Part shown: positions 48,423 to 56,689 of the stretch, piece after piece
How positions within the stretch are numbered: the first letter of the stretch is position 1
Layout: each line of letters begins with the position of its first letter
From: JAAEQG01 sp043803085
GTDB taxonomy: Bacteria; Planctomycetota; Phycisphaerae; UBA1845
DNA: 64,000 nt
Assembly (NCBI GenBank): GCA_043803085.1
Contig: JAZDKM010000247.1
Span: forward strand, 1 to 64,000
Reading direction: 5' to 3'
Notes under the pieces: model-generated
Seen by the model: only the letters and a program-made list of their open reading frames with translations
The model's database searches: none
Told to the model about the DNA's origin: nothing
Program-made: the position numbers and the translations under genes

Positions 48423-48434
48423 AGAAACTCCTTT

Positions 48435-48462
48435 CGATTGATGATTAATGATTGATGATTCA
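48435..48462. repeat. Heptanucleotide array before a small gene
   Basis: CGATTGA, TGATTAA, TGATTGA, TGATTCA: four strict period-7 units, the cleanest copy of the AT-rich type. Confidence 0.8.
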
Positions 48463-48527
48463 AACAAACGCCGGCGTCGCCCTCCTGGCGTCCGTGAGGC
48501 CCGGCCCTGGCCCCCCGCCGGCGGCTT

Positions 48528-48555
48528 GGATTTATGGTTGTTGATTTGCGACCTG
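48528..48555. repeat. Heptanucleotide array at a gene 3' end
   Basis: GGATTTA, TGGTTGT, TGATTTG, CGACCTG with period 7. It covers the last codons and stop of the 56-aa ASCH-like remnant. Confidence 0.65.
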
Positions 48556-48702
48556 TCTGCACAGGATTCCGTCGGGCACCTCGAACAGTCCCTGCCGCCC
48601 CTTGTAGGGGATAGGCTCGGGCAGCGGCGTCTCGATCTGCTTGGCCCCGACCGCGATGGCCGACGCCCACGGCTGCCATAACGAGAACGAGAGTGCCTTC
48701 AT
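48532..48702 (-). CDS. Truncated ASCH-domain-like protein, 56 aa
   Basis: The start MKALSFSLWQPWASAIAVGA and KQIET match the beginning of ASCH domains (L-x-L-x-QPWAS...G-x-K-x-IE), which bind RNA or nucleotides. The usual remainder (about 60-90 residues) is missing. The sequence instead ends in a short PYKGRQGLFEVPD segment and the heptad array. It may be a remnant; the SD is weak. Confidence 0.5.
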   Translation of the reverse strand: MKALSFSLWQPWASAIAVGAKQIETPLPEPIPYKGRQGLFEVPDGILCRQVANQQP

Positions 48703-48704
48703 GG

Positions 48705-49109
48705 TCAATCGTCTTTCTGCTCTTTCTCTTCGCCGTCGAATGGGAGCGAGCTTTGCTTCTCCTCTTCCAAGAGTTTGCGGTCCACGATCAGCTCGGCGGT
48801 ATCGTCGCGGGTGACGTAACACTTGAGGTCTGTATAGTCCAGGACCACGGTGCACTGCACCTTGCGGATCTCGTACTTGTCCTGGACCAAGGAGCGGGCG
48901 ACCTCCAGCGTCGCCTGGGCCTCGGCGAGCCGGCCCTGATACTGCTTCTTGATCCGGTCGGCCTCGGCGTCGAGGGATTCGATCATCCGCATCTGGTCGG
49001 CCATCTTCTGCCCGGCCTCAAGCAGTTCTTCCTGCGTCAACTGGACGCGGAGCATCCGGGTCTCGTGCGTGGTCTTGACTCGATGCGTCGCGTTGGCGTT
49101 CTTTCCCAT
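48705..49109 (-). CDS. Coiled-coil early protein, 134 aa
   Basis: Start at 49109 with AAGGA upstream. Long helical region (EELLEAGQKMADQMRMIESL) then a small beta domain (IRKVQCTVVLDYTDLKCYV) and a C-terminal QSSLPF motif. Proteins of this form with a QxxLPL/F tail occur next to recombination genes in many phages. The tail resembles a sliding-clamp-binding motif, which is only a suggestion. Confidence 0.65.
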   Translation of the reverse strand: MGKNANATHRVKTTHETRMLRVQLTQEELLEAGQKMADQMRMIESLDAEADRIKKQYQGRLAEAQATLEVARSLVQDKYEIRKVQCTVVLDYTDLKCYVTRDDTAELIVDRKLLEEEKQSSLPFDGEEKEQKDD

Positions 49110-49461
49110 ACTCTTTTCCTTTCTAGACCGAAATTGTTTGGATTTCCGAGGGATGATGGCAACTGGCGGGCCTGGTTGACCCGGCGGCTCCACCGTGCGG
49201 GTTTGGCGGGGGTTCAGGTGCCCCGTCATGCCGCCGCCAGCATTCTTGGTAAAGCCGGGGGAGGCCCCGGCTTCGGAGGAGGGTGATGAAAAGCCCAGAT
49301 GATAAGGGGGGACGGCCGGCGTCCCGGCCGTCCCCGCGGAGCGAGTGTATATGGCTTGCAGGGCCGACGCCTAAGCTGTCGGATAAGTTTGAAAAGCAGT
49401 CACTTAAGTCGTCGCATAACACACCTTATGGGACGTGCGTAGTATAAGTCGCAGGGGGAGG
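49110..49461. other. Gene-free stretch with strong hairpins next to the integrase
   Basis: About 350 bases without a gene. It holds an 11-base perfect stem with a CGTC loop (GGGACGGCCGG 49309-49319 and CCGGCCGTCCC 49324-49334), a terminator-like GCCGGGG/CCCCGGC hairpin near 49252-49272, and a block of short direct repeats (GTCGGATAAG, TTAAGTCG, TATAAGTCG) at 49375-49451. An attachment site is possible here because integrase attP sites are often adjacent, but no core sequence can be defined. Confidence 0.4.
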
Positions 49462-50469
49462 CTATGACGCTTTGCTCACGTATCCGCCCGCCGCGACCTG
49501 GGCCGCCTCGGTGACCAGCGACAACCATTTGTGTCTATCGTACTGGCGCGTCTGCTGGACGCTCGCATGGCCCGCCAGCTGGGCCACTCGGATACTGTCG
49601 ATCCCGGCGTCCAGCATCATCGTGATGAAGGCGCTCCTCAATTCGTGGAACCGGCGCGGTTCCCTGATCCCCGCCCGCCGTTGCAGCGCCCGGAAGCTCC
49701 GCGGATGGTTCCCTTGCAGGTCCCGCAGGGCGCCCCAGTGGCGTGGCCCCGCGAGCCGCTTGCGAATGAACCGCTCCTCGACGCACAGATAGCCTTCCGG
49801 CTCTCCGTGCAGCTCCTTGATCCGGGCGGCGACCAGTTCCTGCAGGGCGACGATCCGCCCGTCGAAGGCCATCGCCGCCGGCAGTCCAATCAGCCGGGCC
49901 TTGTGGCCCTTAGCGCCCCAGGGCAAGGTCTTGTCCCCGCCCTTTTTGTGCTTCAACAGGACGTGGGCCCCGTCCGGGTCGCCGAGCCGGACGTCGCAGA
50001 CCTGGATCGCCTGCATCTCCCCGCGCCGGCAACTGAGCAGTCCGAAGCAGAGCTGGAGCTGCTCCACCGCGCTCGCCACGGCCATCAGCCGGGCCAATTC
50101 CCGCGCGGTGAACGTCTCCCGGGGCGGCTCCTCATCGACTTTCACAGGGCCGATGAAGCCGAACGGATCGACCGTGATATCCCCGCGCTTGCGCAGCCAG
50201 GCCCAGAAGGGCCGAAAATTGTTCAAGTAGCCGTTCACGGACACAGCGCTGCGGTCCTGGCCGAGCTTCTCGCGATAGTCGTCCGCCAGGGCACTGGTCA
50301 CACAGCGAAGCGGCAGGTCGAATCCGACCTCGCCGTCGGGCGACCGCACCGGCTGTCCGAACCATTCGAGAAAAAAGCGGCAGGCCCGCCGTTTCATGTC
50401 CACGGACGCGGGCCGCAAGCGATTGCGGGACAGGTAAAGCTCGAACATGGCTTGTACCGACTGTTCCAT
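49462..50469 (-). CDS. int: Tyrosine integrase, 335 aa
   Basis: N-terminal SAM-like core-binding domain (residues 1-110, AMFELYLSRNRLRPAS) and a full catalytic domain: Arg in SCRRGEM, Lys in GHKARLIGLP, HELRS (HxxR), AGHAS, and Tyr in TRQYDRH. The start at 50469 (MEQSVQ) with GGAG is preferred over a longer frame. Its presence implies a temperate phage. Probably the main integrase; a smaller recombinase is at 39340. Confidence 0.88.
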   Translation of the reverse strand: MEQSVQAMFELYLSRNRLRPASVDMKRRACRFFLEWFGQPVRSPDGEVGFDLPLRCVTSALADDYREKLGQDRSAVSVNGYLNNFRPFWAWLRKRGDITVDPFGFIGPVKVDEEPPRETFTARELARLMAVASAVEQLQLCFGLLSCRRGEMQAIQVCDVRLGDPDGAHVLLKHKKGGDKTLPWGAKGHKARLIGLPAAMAFDGRIVALQELVAARIKELHGEPEGYLCVEERFIRKRLAGPRHWGALRDLQGNHPRSFRALQRRAGIREPRRFHELRSAFITMMLDAGIDSIRVAQLAGHASVQQTRQYDRHKWLSLVTEAAQVAAGGYVSKAS

Positions 50470-50570
50470 ATACACTCCTTTCCGTCGGCCCGTGCAAGCC
50501 GACCCCAGTGTATCCTGCGGACAGTCGCCGGACAAGCTATGTCATGTCTCACTCGTACTGGTTATTGAGT

Positions 50571-50576
50571 TGTCAA
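50571..50576 (-). promoter_or_regulatory. Possible -35 box upstream of the integrase
   Basis: TTGACA reads on the minus strand at 50576-50571, but the 17-18 bases downstream give only poor -10 candidates. The leader to the integrase contains a GTCGG/CCGAC hairpin. Weak evidence. Confidence 0.25.
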
Positions 50577-50594
50577 AGAGCGCCCGCCCTTCGC

Positions 50595-50876
50595 TCAGAG
50601 TAGAGCGAACGCCGCCAGCGTGAGATCGAGGTACCTCTCGGCCTCGGGCTGCTCGTTCATTTGGCGCCAGACCTCCTCGATCTGGACGATCTCGGCATGG
50701 ATCTTCGCCTCCTCCCTCAGCAATCGCTCCCGTTTGGCGGCTAACCTGCCCCGGAAGGCTCCGACCGGCTTGGGCCTTGGGGCGGCTGCCGTACCCTTTA
50801 TCTGGCCCCCCATTCCCACGGACTCCTCTTGCGGGTGTGCTGCTTCCTGTGCTTGTGCTGCTTCCTGCTCGGCCAT
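50595..50876 (-). CDS. Small helical protein, 93 aa
   Basis: ATG at 50876 with AGGAG upstream. Glutamate/glutamine-rich start (AEQEAAQAQEAAHPQEES), basic middle, then a helix (KIHAEIVQIEEVWRQMNEQP). First gene downstream of the strong early promoter at 51176-51204; it could be a regulator or excision-type factor, but has no recognisable helix-turn-helix. Confidence 0.55.
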   Translation of the reverse strand: MAEQEAAQAQEAAHPQEESVGMGGQIKGTAAAPRPKPVGAFRGRLAAKRERLLREEAKIHAEIVQIEEVWRQMNEQPEAERYLDLTLAAFALL

Positions 50877-51175
50877 GTCCGTGTCTCCTGTCTGTGATCC
50901 TCTATCATCGTTCTGCCCGGCCACAGATGGGCTTGGCGGCTGTCTGCACCGGAGCCGACTCGATGCAGGTGGGCTTTTTACGGCTACCCATGTGCCACTG
51001 TCCAAGCCCATCGACGGCCGGGCCTCATACGCAAGCCCCGGTCCGGCGGGTCATCCTGGGAGATTCGCTGCCGGCCCGGGTGAGCGGCGCGGGCTGGGCG
51101 TTGGCCTGTGGTGGCCCGGTCTGCGTCGCGTGATCCATACCCTTGATCTCCATTTCCAGCCAGTTTGTCGGACGG

Positions 51176-51204
51176 AATGTAGACGGCAAGTGTCCCGCTG
51201 TCAA
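51176..51204 (-). promoter_or_regulatory. Strong sigma-70-like early promoter with operator in spacer
   Basis: Minus strand TTGACA at 51204-51199, a 17-base spacer that contains GGGACAC, and TACATT at 51181-51176. Further GGGACA/TGTCCC half-sites lie upstream at 51224-51240 and 51331-51348. This looks like the operator-controlled early promoter for the 93-aa gene, the integrase and the recombination block. Confidence 0.7.
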
Positions 51205-51348
51205 CGATTTTGTTGGACTTTCCGGGACACTTTCGGGACACCAGGTCGTCTCACGTTTCGTAAATCGCTTTGTCTACGCCGCTTGCGCGTGACGCGCCCC
51301 GGAAAATAATTTTTCGCGTCCCGGGCTGCCTGTCCCGGAAAGTGTCCC
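51190..51348. promoter_or_regulatory. Cluster of TGTCCC/GGGACA operator half-sites
   Basis: Half-sites at 51191-51196, 51224-51229, 51235-51240, 51331-51336 and 51343-51348, in pairs 11-12 bases apart. The pair at 51331 is inverted relative to that at 51224, and both are embedded in a longer similar block (CTTTCCGGGACA). The arrangement resembles lysogeny operator arrays. No repressor gene could be identified in the window. Confidence 0.6.
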
Positions 51349-51391
51349 GCCGAAGTGATTTTTTTCTTGCCGCCGGGGGTCTCTCCTCCAT
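51251..51391 (-). CDS. Possible small basic protein, 46 aa
   Basis: ATG at 51391 has AAAGGAG upstream, and a perfect TATAAT (51463-51458, minus strand) lies about 70 bases further upstream. The peptide is very basic (PPAARKKSLRRDTFRDRQP). Its DNA contains the operators, so coding is uncertain. It could be a small transcription factor or spurious. Confidence 0.35.
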   Translation of the reverse strand: MEERPPAARKKSLRRDTFRDRQPGTRKIIFRGASRASGVDKAIYET

Positions 51392-51503
51392 CGGGTGCTC
51401 CTTTCGCGGAATCGAGTTGCGCGCTGAAAACCGGATTTCCACAAGCCTCATACCTATATTATAGGCGAACCGCCCGCCGGATCGTTGATAATAATTCCGG
51501 CGC

Positions 51504-52103
51504 TCAGAGAGATTTTTCCGGCTCCTCCTGATCCGCTCCCTCCGGCGGCTCCGTCCGCCAGCCCGCCGTCTGCCAGAAATCGCCCCGGACGGTCTTGGAC
51601 CGCAGGCGGCCCGGCTTCCACGGGCGCCGCCGCCGGACGATGACGATCTGGTCCAGGTGCAGGAGGACCGCCCGCGTCAGGGCCGGGATCTCAAGCAGCC
51701 AATAGGGCCGGTCCGTGACGATTCCCGTCACGCAGGAGATCACGGCGGCGACGTTCAGCCGGAGCTGCCCGGCCAGGATCTCGTCCACGTCCCGGATGAA
51801 CAACGGGTGAATCCGATACCAGAGGTCCCCTTGCCACGGCTGGCAGGCGACCCCGCCCACCCAGTAGATCCGCTGCCCGTCCGGCGTCGCCGGGCAGTCC
51901 GCCTGGAAGGCGAGCAGGCCCGGCAGGTAGCGGTCCTCCGTCACGGTCAGGACCATGTGCTCCCCGATCCCGAGGTACTGGCCCTTGCCGAGTTCCGGGG
52001 AGGGGCCCAGGGGGAGCGGCCCGGGCGTGCACCGCAGGCGGATCTTCAAGGCGGTCGCCGCCCGGATCAGCTCCACTACGGCCCCGATGTTGCGTGTTTG
52101 CAT
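51504..52103 (-). CDS. Last gene of the phage B late block, 199 aa, unknown
   Basis: Start at 52103 (MQTRNIGAV). A beta-rich soluble protein (LGIGEHMVLTVTEDRYLPGLL; IYWVGGVACQPWQGDLWYRI), without a signal peptide. Its C-terminus is charged and acidic. It lies downstream of the signal-peptide-bearing adhesins. No family recognised. Confidence 0.6.
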   Translation of the reverse strand: MQTRNIGAVVELIRAATALKIRLRCTPGPLPLGPSPELGKGQYLGIGEHMVLTVTEDRYLPGLLAFQADCPATPDGQRIYWVGGVACQPWQGDLWYRIHPLFIRDVDEILAGQLRLNVAAVISCVTGIVTDRPYWLLEIPALTRAVLLHLDQIVIVRRRRPWKPGRLRSKTVRGDFWQTAGWRTEPPEGADQEEPEKSL

Positions 52104-52107
52104 AACC

Positions 52108-53883
52108 TCAGAAGCTCTCCACCAGCGCCTGGAACGGCCAGATATTGACGACGTCGCCCGCCTCCGGGGCCGCCGGCAGACTCTCATAGAGCGTGACGAC
52201 CCGCCCGGCCGTATAGAGCCTGATCCTGCCCCAATAAGTCTGCCCCGTCGTGGCGTCCGTAAACGTGAGGATCGTCCCCCGCGGATAGGCGTTCGCCACC
52301 GCCGGGAACCCGCTCGACAATGTGAAGCTCCGGGCGGTGCTCGCCGTCGCGACCGTCCCGGCCTTCAGGGCCAGGCTGCCCGTGACGACGGTCCCGATCT
52401 CCGTGTGAATGGCGGAGAGGCCATAGGTCGCGTGCGTCAGCAGGTCGTACAGGTCGTTCACGTCCCGCGCCAGGTAATCGAGATAGCCCGCCCGCACGGC
52501 CGTCAGCCGCCCTTCCAGCGAATCGACCATCCCTTCCAGGACGGCCAGGTCCGCCGCCAGGGTATCGCCGGCGTTCGGGTCGCCGATCCTGGCCTCGATA
52601 GCGTCCACCATCCCTTCCAGCACGGCTAAGTCCGCCGCGATGGACGCGGCGTTCGGGTCCCCAACGCGGTCGTAGATGTCGTTCACGTCCCGCGTGATCC
52701 GGGTGTTCGTAGTGCCGATATTCGTGGCGAGCGTCGTGGTATAGCCCTGGGCCGTCATCGCGCTCTGCACGTCCTCGACGGACAAGCTCGGCGTCGGCGT
52801 GGAGGCGTCGGAGACCTGACCGCCCGCCGGGGTGAACTTGTAGTAGGTGGTCGTGTCCGGCGTGATCGCGCCCGCCCAGACGCCGCTGATGACGATGGTA
52901 TCGTTGGCGTCGTAACTGTCCGTGACGGCGTAAACGGTCGAGCCCGCGCCGGTCCCGCTGACCAATTGCACCAGGCCCGTCAGGTTGTCCGCCCCCACGT
53001 CCCCGGAGGCCAACTGGATCGTATTGGTCGTACCAGCCTGGGCCACGCCCTCGGCCGCCAGGGCCGACGTCGGGGCGTACTCGATCTTGTAGGTGGTCGT
53101 GGCATTGGGCGCTGAACCCGGCCAGGTGTCCAGGATCGTCAGGGCCTTCGTCGTGGAATTGTAGGCCACGCCCGTCCGAATCGCCCAGGCGCCCGTGCCG
53201 GTGAGCAGAGTAACGGCGCAGGGCGTGAAGGCGTCATCGGCCCCCGGCGTGTCGGCGGCCAGGACGATCGTATTGGTGGTCCCGCCCGCTTGGGCCGTCC
53301 CGGTGATCGCCAACGGGTCCCCGCCCCCGCCCCTTTGCACATACCACGCCCCGGAGTGTTTCTTCTTATTGTTCGTAAGACTGTCGTCCCACCACTCATC
53401 GATGAAGCTGGTGGCCAGCTCGTCGCTCGTGAAGGCGTTCGAGGCGATGGTAGTGGCCGTGATCCCGCCCGCCGCGAGAGATACCGTAGCGCTGCTCTGG
53501 TCGAATACGTGGTAGGCGCTGGCGTTTCCGAACGTCGGGATGTAGAACACGGCGTCGCCGAACAAGGGAGTTGCTGTGTCGTCATTGACATCGACCGTTA
53601 CGACGGCGGCGGTCATCTCGGTATTCGTGAGTACGAGCGAGAAGGTCCGGCCGAGGTCCGTCACGGCGTTCGTGGCCCGCGCCCCGCTCACCCCGTCCTG
53701 AAAGACCCACACGTCCGCCGCCGCCGGGGCGGTCTCGTAGACCCGCCAAGGCGAGTTGGAGTCGTAGATAGTGAAGTAGAGCGTGTATTGGGTCGCGTAC
53801 TTCGCGGGCGGCAGCCAGGTCGCCGGGTAGGCCCCAGAAGCGATAATCCCCAGGACAATTCCAACACCAAGTATCCGTTTCAT
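52108..53883 (-). CDS. Secreted fibre-like protein, 591 aa
   Basis: ATG at 53883 with AGGAG upstream. Signal peptide (MKRILGVGIVLGIIASGAYP), beta-rich domains with repeated TTNTIVLA/TTNTIQLA segments around residues 190-310, then helical repeats (NDIYDRVGDPNAASIAADLAVLEGMVDAIEAR; similar at about 460-480) that look like a coiled-coil stalk. Probably a trimeric surface fibre. Confidence 0.7.
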   Translation of the reverse strand: MKRILGVGIVLGIIASGAYPATWLPPAKYATQYTLYFTIYDSNSPWRVYETAPAAADVWVFQDGVSGARATNAVTDLGRTFSLVLTNTEMTAAVVTVDVNDDTATPLFGDAVFYIPTFGNASAYHVFDQSSATVSLAAGGITATTIASNAFTSDELATSFIDEWWDDSLTNNKKKHSGAWYVQRGGGGDPLAITGTAQAGGTTNTIVLAADTPGADDAFTPCAVTLLTGTGAWAIRTGVAYNSTTKALTILDTWPGSAPNATTTYKIEYAPTSALAAEGVAQAGTTNTIQLASGDVGADNLTGLVQLVSGTGAGSTVYAVTDSYDANDTIVISGVWAGAITPDTTTYYKFTPAGGQVSDASTPTPSLSVEDVQSAMTAQGYTTTLATNIGTTNTRITRDVNDIYDRVGDPNAASIAADLAVLEGMVDAIEARIGDPNAGDTLAADLAVLEGMVDSLEGRLTAVRAGYLDYLARDVNDLYDLLTHATYGLSAIHTEIGTVVTGSLALKAGTVATASTARSFTLSSGFPAVANAYPRGTILTFTDATTGQTYWGRIRLYTAGRVVTLYESLPAAPEAGDVVNIWPFQALVESF

Positions 53884-53885
53884 AA

Positions 53886-55124
53886 TTAGGTTCTCCTGTG
53901 AAACCACCAGTTTTTTATCTTCTGGTTGCTGCTTGGAATCATGATCTGATCCATTAAACCCAGCGAATCATTGATGGTTCGTGTGATTGACCCGCCACCC
54001 GGAACGAAATCGTATGACATGAGATCGCTCAGCCCCAAGTCGGCCGCCACAGTCTTAAGGCCTAGATAGACAGGGTCTATTGAGTCTGTGACGCCGAGAA
54101 CTTCGCCCCTCGTCTTTTCGAGAACTTGGATTGTCGCCGCGTCGTCTGTTAGGCCCAACTCCTCCGATAGAGTTCTTATCATTGCCGAAAGCGCAGAGGA
54201 ATCATCGCTTAGCGCCAGCCCTTCTTCCAAAGTCCGCAAAATTCCTCTCAGGGCGGTTTGCTCGTCGGCAATCCCCAATGATTCAGCCTGCGTCCTTGAC
54301 GCTTCGCTCATCTTGGTGCGGGCCTCGGAAATGCCTACGGACTCGTCAAAATTTCTGGATACAGTCTGAAGCAAGGTTCGACTGTCTGTAACACCAAGAG
54401 CATCATTGATCGTGCGTACGATAGGGCTAGCGACTTCCTGGAAGGCTACGGCGATGGCCCCATAATCATCACTGGTAGCTTCCGTCCACGACATTGACTG
54501 GGCGCCCGTCCCGGATTTGACATAGTACTGCCCGGCACCGCCATAGGCGGCAATGTCCTCTTCGTACAAGGAGGTGCCCGTTCTCGCAGTCGGAGCAAAA
54601 CCGTTGTCGCCAGTTGCCACGACGGCGAAGATCAAGCAGCCGGCTGCTACTGTCGTTACGGAGACGTTCGGATTCGCGCCTGTGGTCGCGTTGACGCCGG
54701 ACGAATCAAGCGCACAAGTCGAGTCCGCGCCTGCATTGCCGGTGGCTACATAGACCCACATTGTTCTGCCGTTGTCATTGGGAACATTAACCGTCAAAGA
54801 CTGGCTGGTTGGCGGGGCCAGCAGGTACCACATCTCTACCGACGTTTCCGTGACCCCTTGTCGAGATTGTGCTTGGGTCAGATCAACGCTGTTGTAGGTA
54901 GGCGCGCCGCCGGTGCGGGCCGTGACGCCGGCATAGAGGACCATGACCACGAGGACCTCGGCGTCCGCTCCGCAAGTATAGGATGCGGACGCGGCTGAGG
55001 TCGTGGTCGTCTGCGCCGTAGCCGGGATGCGAGCCTTAGTGTCATAGGTGAGCGCACCTTCTGCCAGCCGGGGCCAGAGCGCCAGCAAACCTACCAGAGC
55101 GCAGAACATAACTCGCTTGTTCAC
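53886..55124 (-). CDS. Secreted protein with lectin-like front and about seven 22-residue repeats, 412 aa
   Basis: Signal peptide MNKRVMFCALVGLLALWPRL, a beta-sandwich region to about 225 (DAEVLVVMVLYAGVTARTG; GAIAVAFQEV), then repeats of the form E-x-LGI-x-D-x-x-T-x-L at about 235-385 and a C-terminus ending KNWWFHRRT, similar to the end of its neighbour at 55755. Repeats encode a helical rod. Adhesin-type. Confidence 0.7.
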   Translation of the reverse strand: MNKRVMFCALVGLLALWPRLAEGALTYDTKARIPATAQTTTTSAASASYTCGADAEVLVVMVLYAGVTARTGGAPTYNSVDLTQAQSRQGVTETSVEMWYLLAPPTSQSLTVNVPNDNGRTMWVYVATGNAGADSTCALDSSGVNATTGANPNVSVTTVAAGCLIFAVVATGDNGFAPTARTGTSLYEEDIAAYGGAGQYYVKSGTGAQSMSWTEATSDDYGAIAVAFQEVASPIVRTINDALGVTDSRTLLQTVSRNFDESVGISEARTKMSEASRTQAESLGIADEQTALRGILRTLEEGLALSDDSSALSAMIRTLSEELGLTDDAATIQVLEKTRGEVLGVTDSIDPVYLGLKTVAADLGLSDLMSYDFVPGGGSITRTINDSLGLMDQIMIPSSNQKIKNWWFHRRT

Positions 55125-55711
55125 TAGGAACCCAGATAGGTCACATTCCAGGTGACAGTTAGGGTATCGGCGGCCCCTTTGTTGATGGCGCCGGAGAATA
55201 CGGCAATTGAGAACGTCTGCGTCGCGTCCGCCTCACCTGCGTCGGTCGTATTGGCACAGATCGAAACGCGGTTGATATTCGAGTTCGTTGCTTCGCCCGC
55301 GCCCCATTGGTTGCGGAATTGGCAGATGTTCGCTGCCGCTCCTTGTTTGGGCGTGGTATCGTCCAGGGCCTGGGCCGATCCTGAAACATAATCGCCGACG
55401 GCAATGTAACTGCCGGCCCCGCTCTTGGTGGCCGTCGTGGTCGCCGTGCCCAGTTTCATACCCCAAGTCGTATAGGCGGCTGTGTAGATCGCGGACTTGG
55501 CAAAGTCATCGCCCTTGTCAGTGACAATGTTGCGAAAGACCTGGCGCTCGATGAGATTGCCATACTGATCGTGCCTTTCAACGACGACCTCGCCCTTCAA
55601 AGAGGTCTTATCGGTCTTACCTGAAATGGGGACCGCTTTTTGGCTCACGCCATAGGTCAGCGACAGGGCGCTAAGCGCGTATACGGCCGTCAAAAATATT
55701 CCACGTTTCAT
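55124..55711 (-). CDS. Secreted protein, 195 aa
   Basis: Signal peptide (RGIFLTAVYALSALSLTYGV). The rest (VVERHDQYGNLIERQVFRNIV; WGMKLGTATTTATKSGAGSYI) resembles phage tail-fibre and adhesin-associated proteins with a QYGN-type motif. It shares base 55124 with the following start. Unknown function. Confidence 0.65.
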   Translation of the reverse strand: MKRGIFLTAVYALSALSLTYGVSQKAVPISGKTDKTSLKGEVVVERHDQYGNLIERQVFRNIVTDKGDDFAKSAIYTAAYTTWGMKLGTATTTATKSGAGSYIAVGDYVSGSAQALDDTTPKQGAAANICQFRNQWGAGEATNSNINRVSICANTTDAGEADATQTFSIAVFSGAINKGAADTLTVTWNVTYLGS

Positions 55712-55754
55712 TTTTTCCCTTTCGATTCTCTATGGAACTATTACTCTTTTCCGG

Positions 55755-56567
55755 CTAATTTCGCCTGCGCCACCACCAGTTGTTGACGTTGGAGGAGCCG
55801 AACTTCCCCTCCCGGATTTGCATGATCTCGGCGCTGGTCAGAACCCGATTAAAGACGACCAACTCATCGATCTGGCCGTCGAAGTGCCGCCAAGCGAAAC
55901 TGTCGACGGGTTCTCGGCCTATCGTGAACGGATTGGCGTCACACAGCGGGTCCAAGCCTGTACTCGACGTGTCCGCTGCCTGCTCAGCGGTTTCGTCCCA
56001 TAAGCGTATGCCGTAAGTACGGGCCGAACCGTTGATCCACCAAGCGACGTGGTACCACTGGTCCATGACGAGAGTAATCGTGCCCAGAGTCAGCGACACA
56101 ACAGTCCCGCCATCGACCGCGACGGTCATGCCGATTTTGGGGCTGGCACCCACCGCGATTTCTCCGATGGTTTCCATGCTGATGCCGTTGGCGGCCTTGC
56201 CCCAGATGGCATAATTGTAGCTCGCGCTGTATTCGTCGGGCTTGATCCAGCAGCAGATAGTCAAGGTCTTGTTCGCCGTCCCGCCCTTCAGTGGGAAACC
56301 GGCGTCCAGGTCCGCGTCGGGGCAATTGAAAAACTGGCTGCTGGTCCGTACGAAATCGGCGCTCGCCGCCCCTTCATGGTAGTTGTCGGTATCCGCCGTC
56401 GGCGGCGACACGGAAGCGGTCAGGGTGTTCGTGCCCTTGCTGTCGGTGGTCAGCGCGCCGTTCTCGAAGCGCCAGACCGCCTTGCAGTTCGGGTCCGAAA
56501 TGAAATCGTTCGCCGCCCACCCCGGCAGCGCCAGCAGCAGAATGAAAAGCAGTATCGCTCGTTTCAT
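55755..56567 (-). CDS. Secreted concanavalin-like (LamG-type) adhesin, 270 aa
   Basis: ATG at 56567 in ATGA overlap with the 41-aa gene. Signal peptide MKRAILLFILLLALPGWA, then a LamG/pentraxin-type beta-sandwich: AVWRFENGALTTDSKGTN, TLTICCWIKPDEYSAS, WYHVAWWINGS, and the closing FDGQIDELVVFNRVLTSAEI. The C-terminus ends NNWWWRRRN. Probably carbohydrate-binding. Confidence 0.8.
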   Translation of the reverse strand: MKRAILLFILLLALPGWAANDFISDPNCKAVWRFENGALTTDSKGTNTLTASVSPPTADTDNYHEGAASADFVRTSSQFFNCPDADLDAGFPLKGGTANKTLTICCWIKPDEYSASYNYAIWGKAANGISMETIGEIAVGASPKIGMTVAVDGGTVVSLTLGTITLVMDQWYHVAWWINGSARTYGIRLWDETAEQAADTSSTGLDPLCDANPFTIGREPVDSFAWRHFDGQIDELVVFNRVLTSAEIMQIREGKFGSSNVNNWWWRRRN

Positions 56568-56689
56568 CGTTTCGCTCCTATCCAGCGGGCCCGCACGTAG
56601 TTGCGGCCCCAGCGGACCAGTTGCGCTGTCCCTTCGACCAGCCGGTCCAGAATCACCCGGCTTATGAATTGACCTTTGGGCCGTCTCAT
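56564..56689 (-). CDS. Small basic protein, 41 aa
   Basis: Starts and ends in ATGA overlaps with its two neighbours, so it is almost certainly translated. Basic, amphipathic helix-like (RVILDRLVEGTAQLVRWGRN). Its start is duplicated at 1-89. Role unknown, perhaps an adhesin assembly factor. Confidence 0.65.
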   Translation of the reverse strand: MRRPKGQFISRVILDRLVEGTAQLVRWGRNYVRARWIGAKR

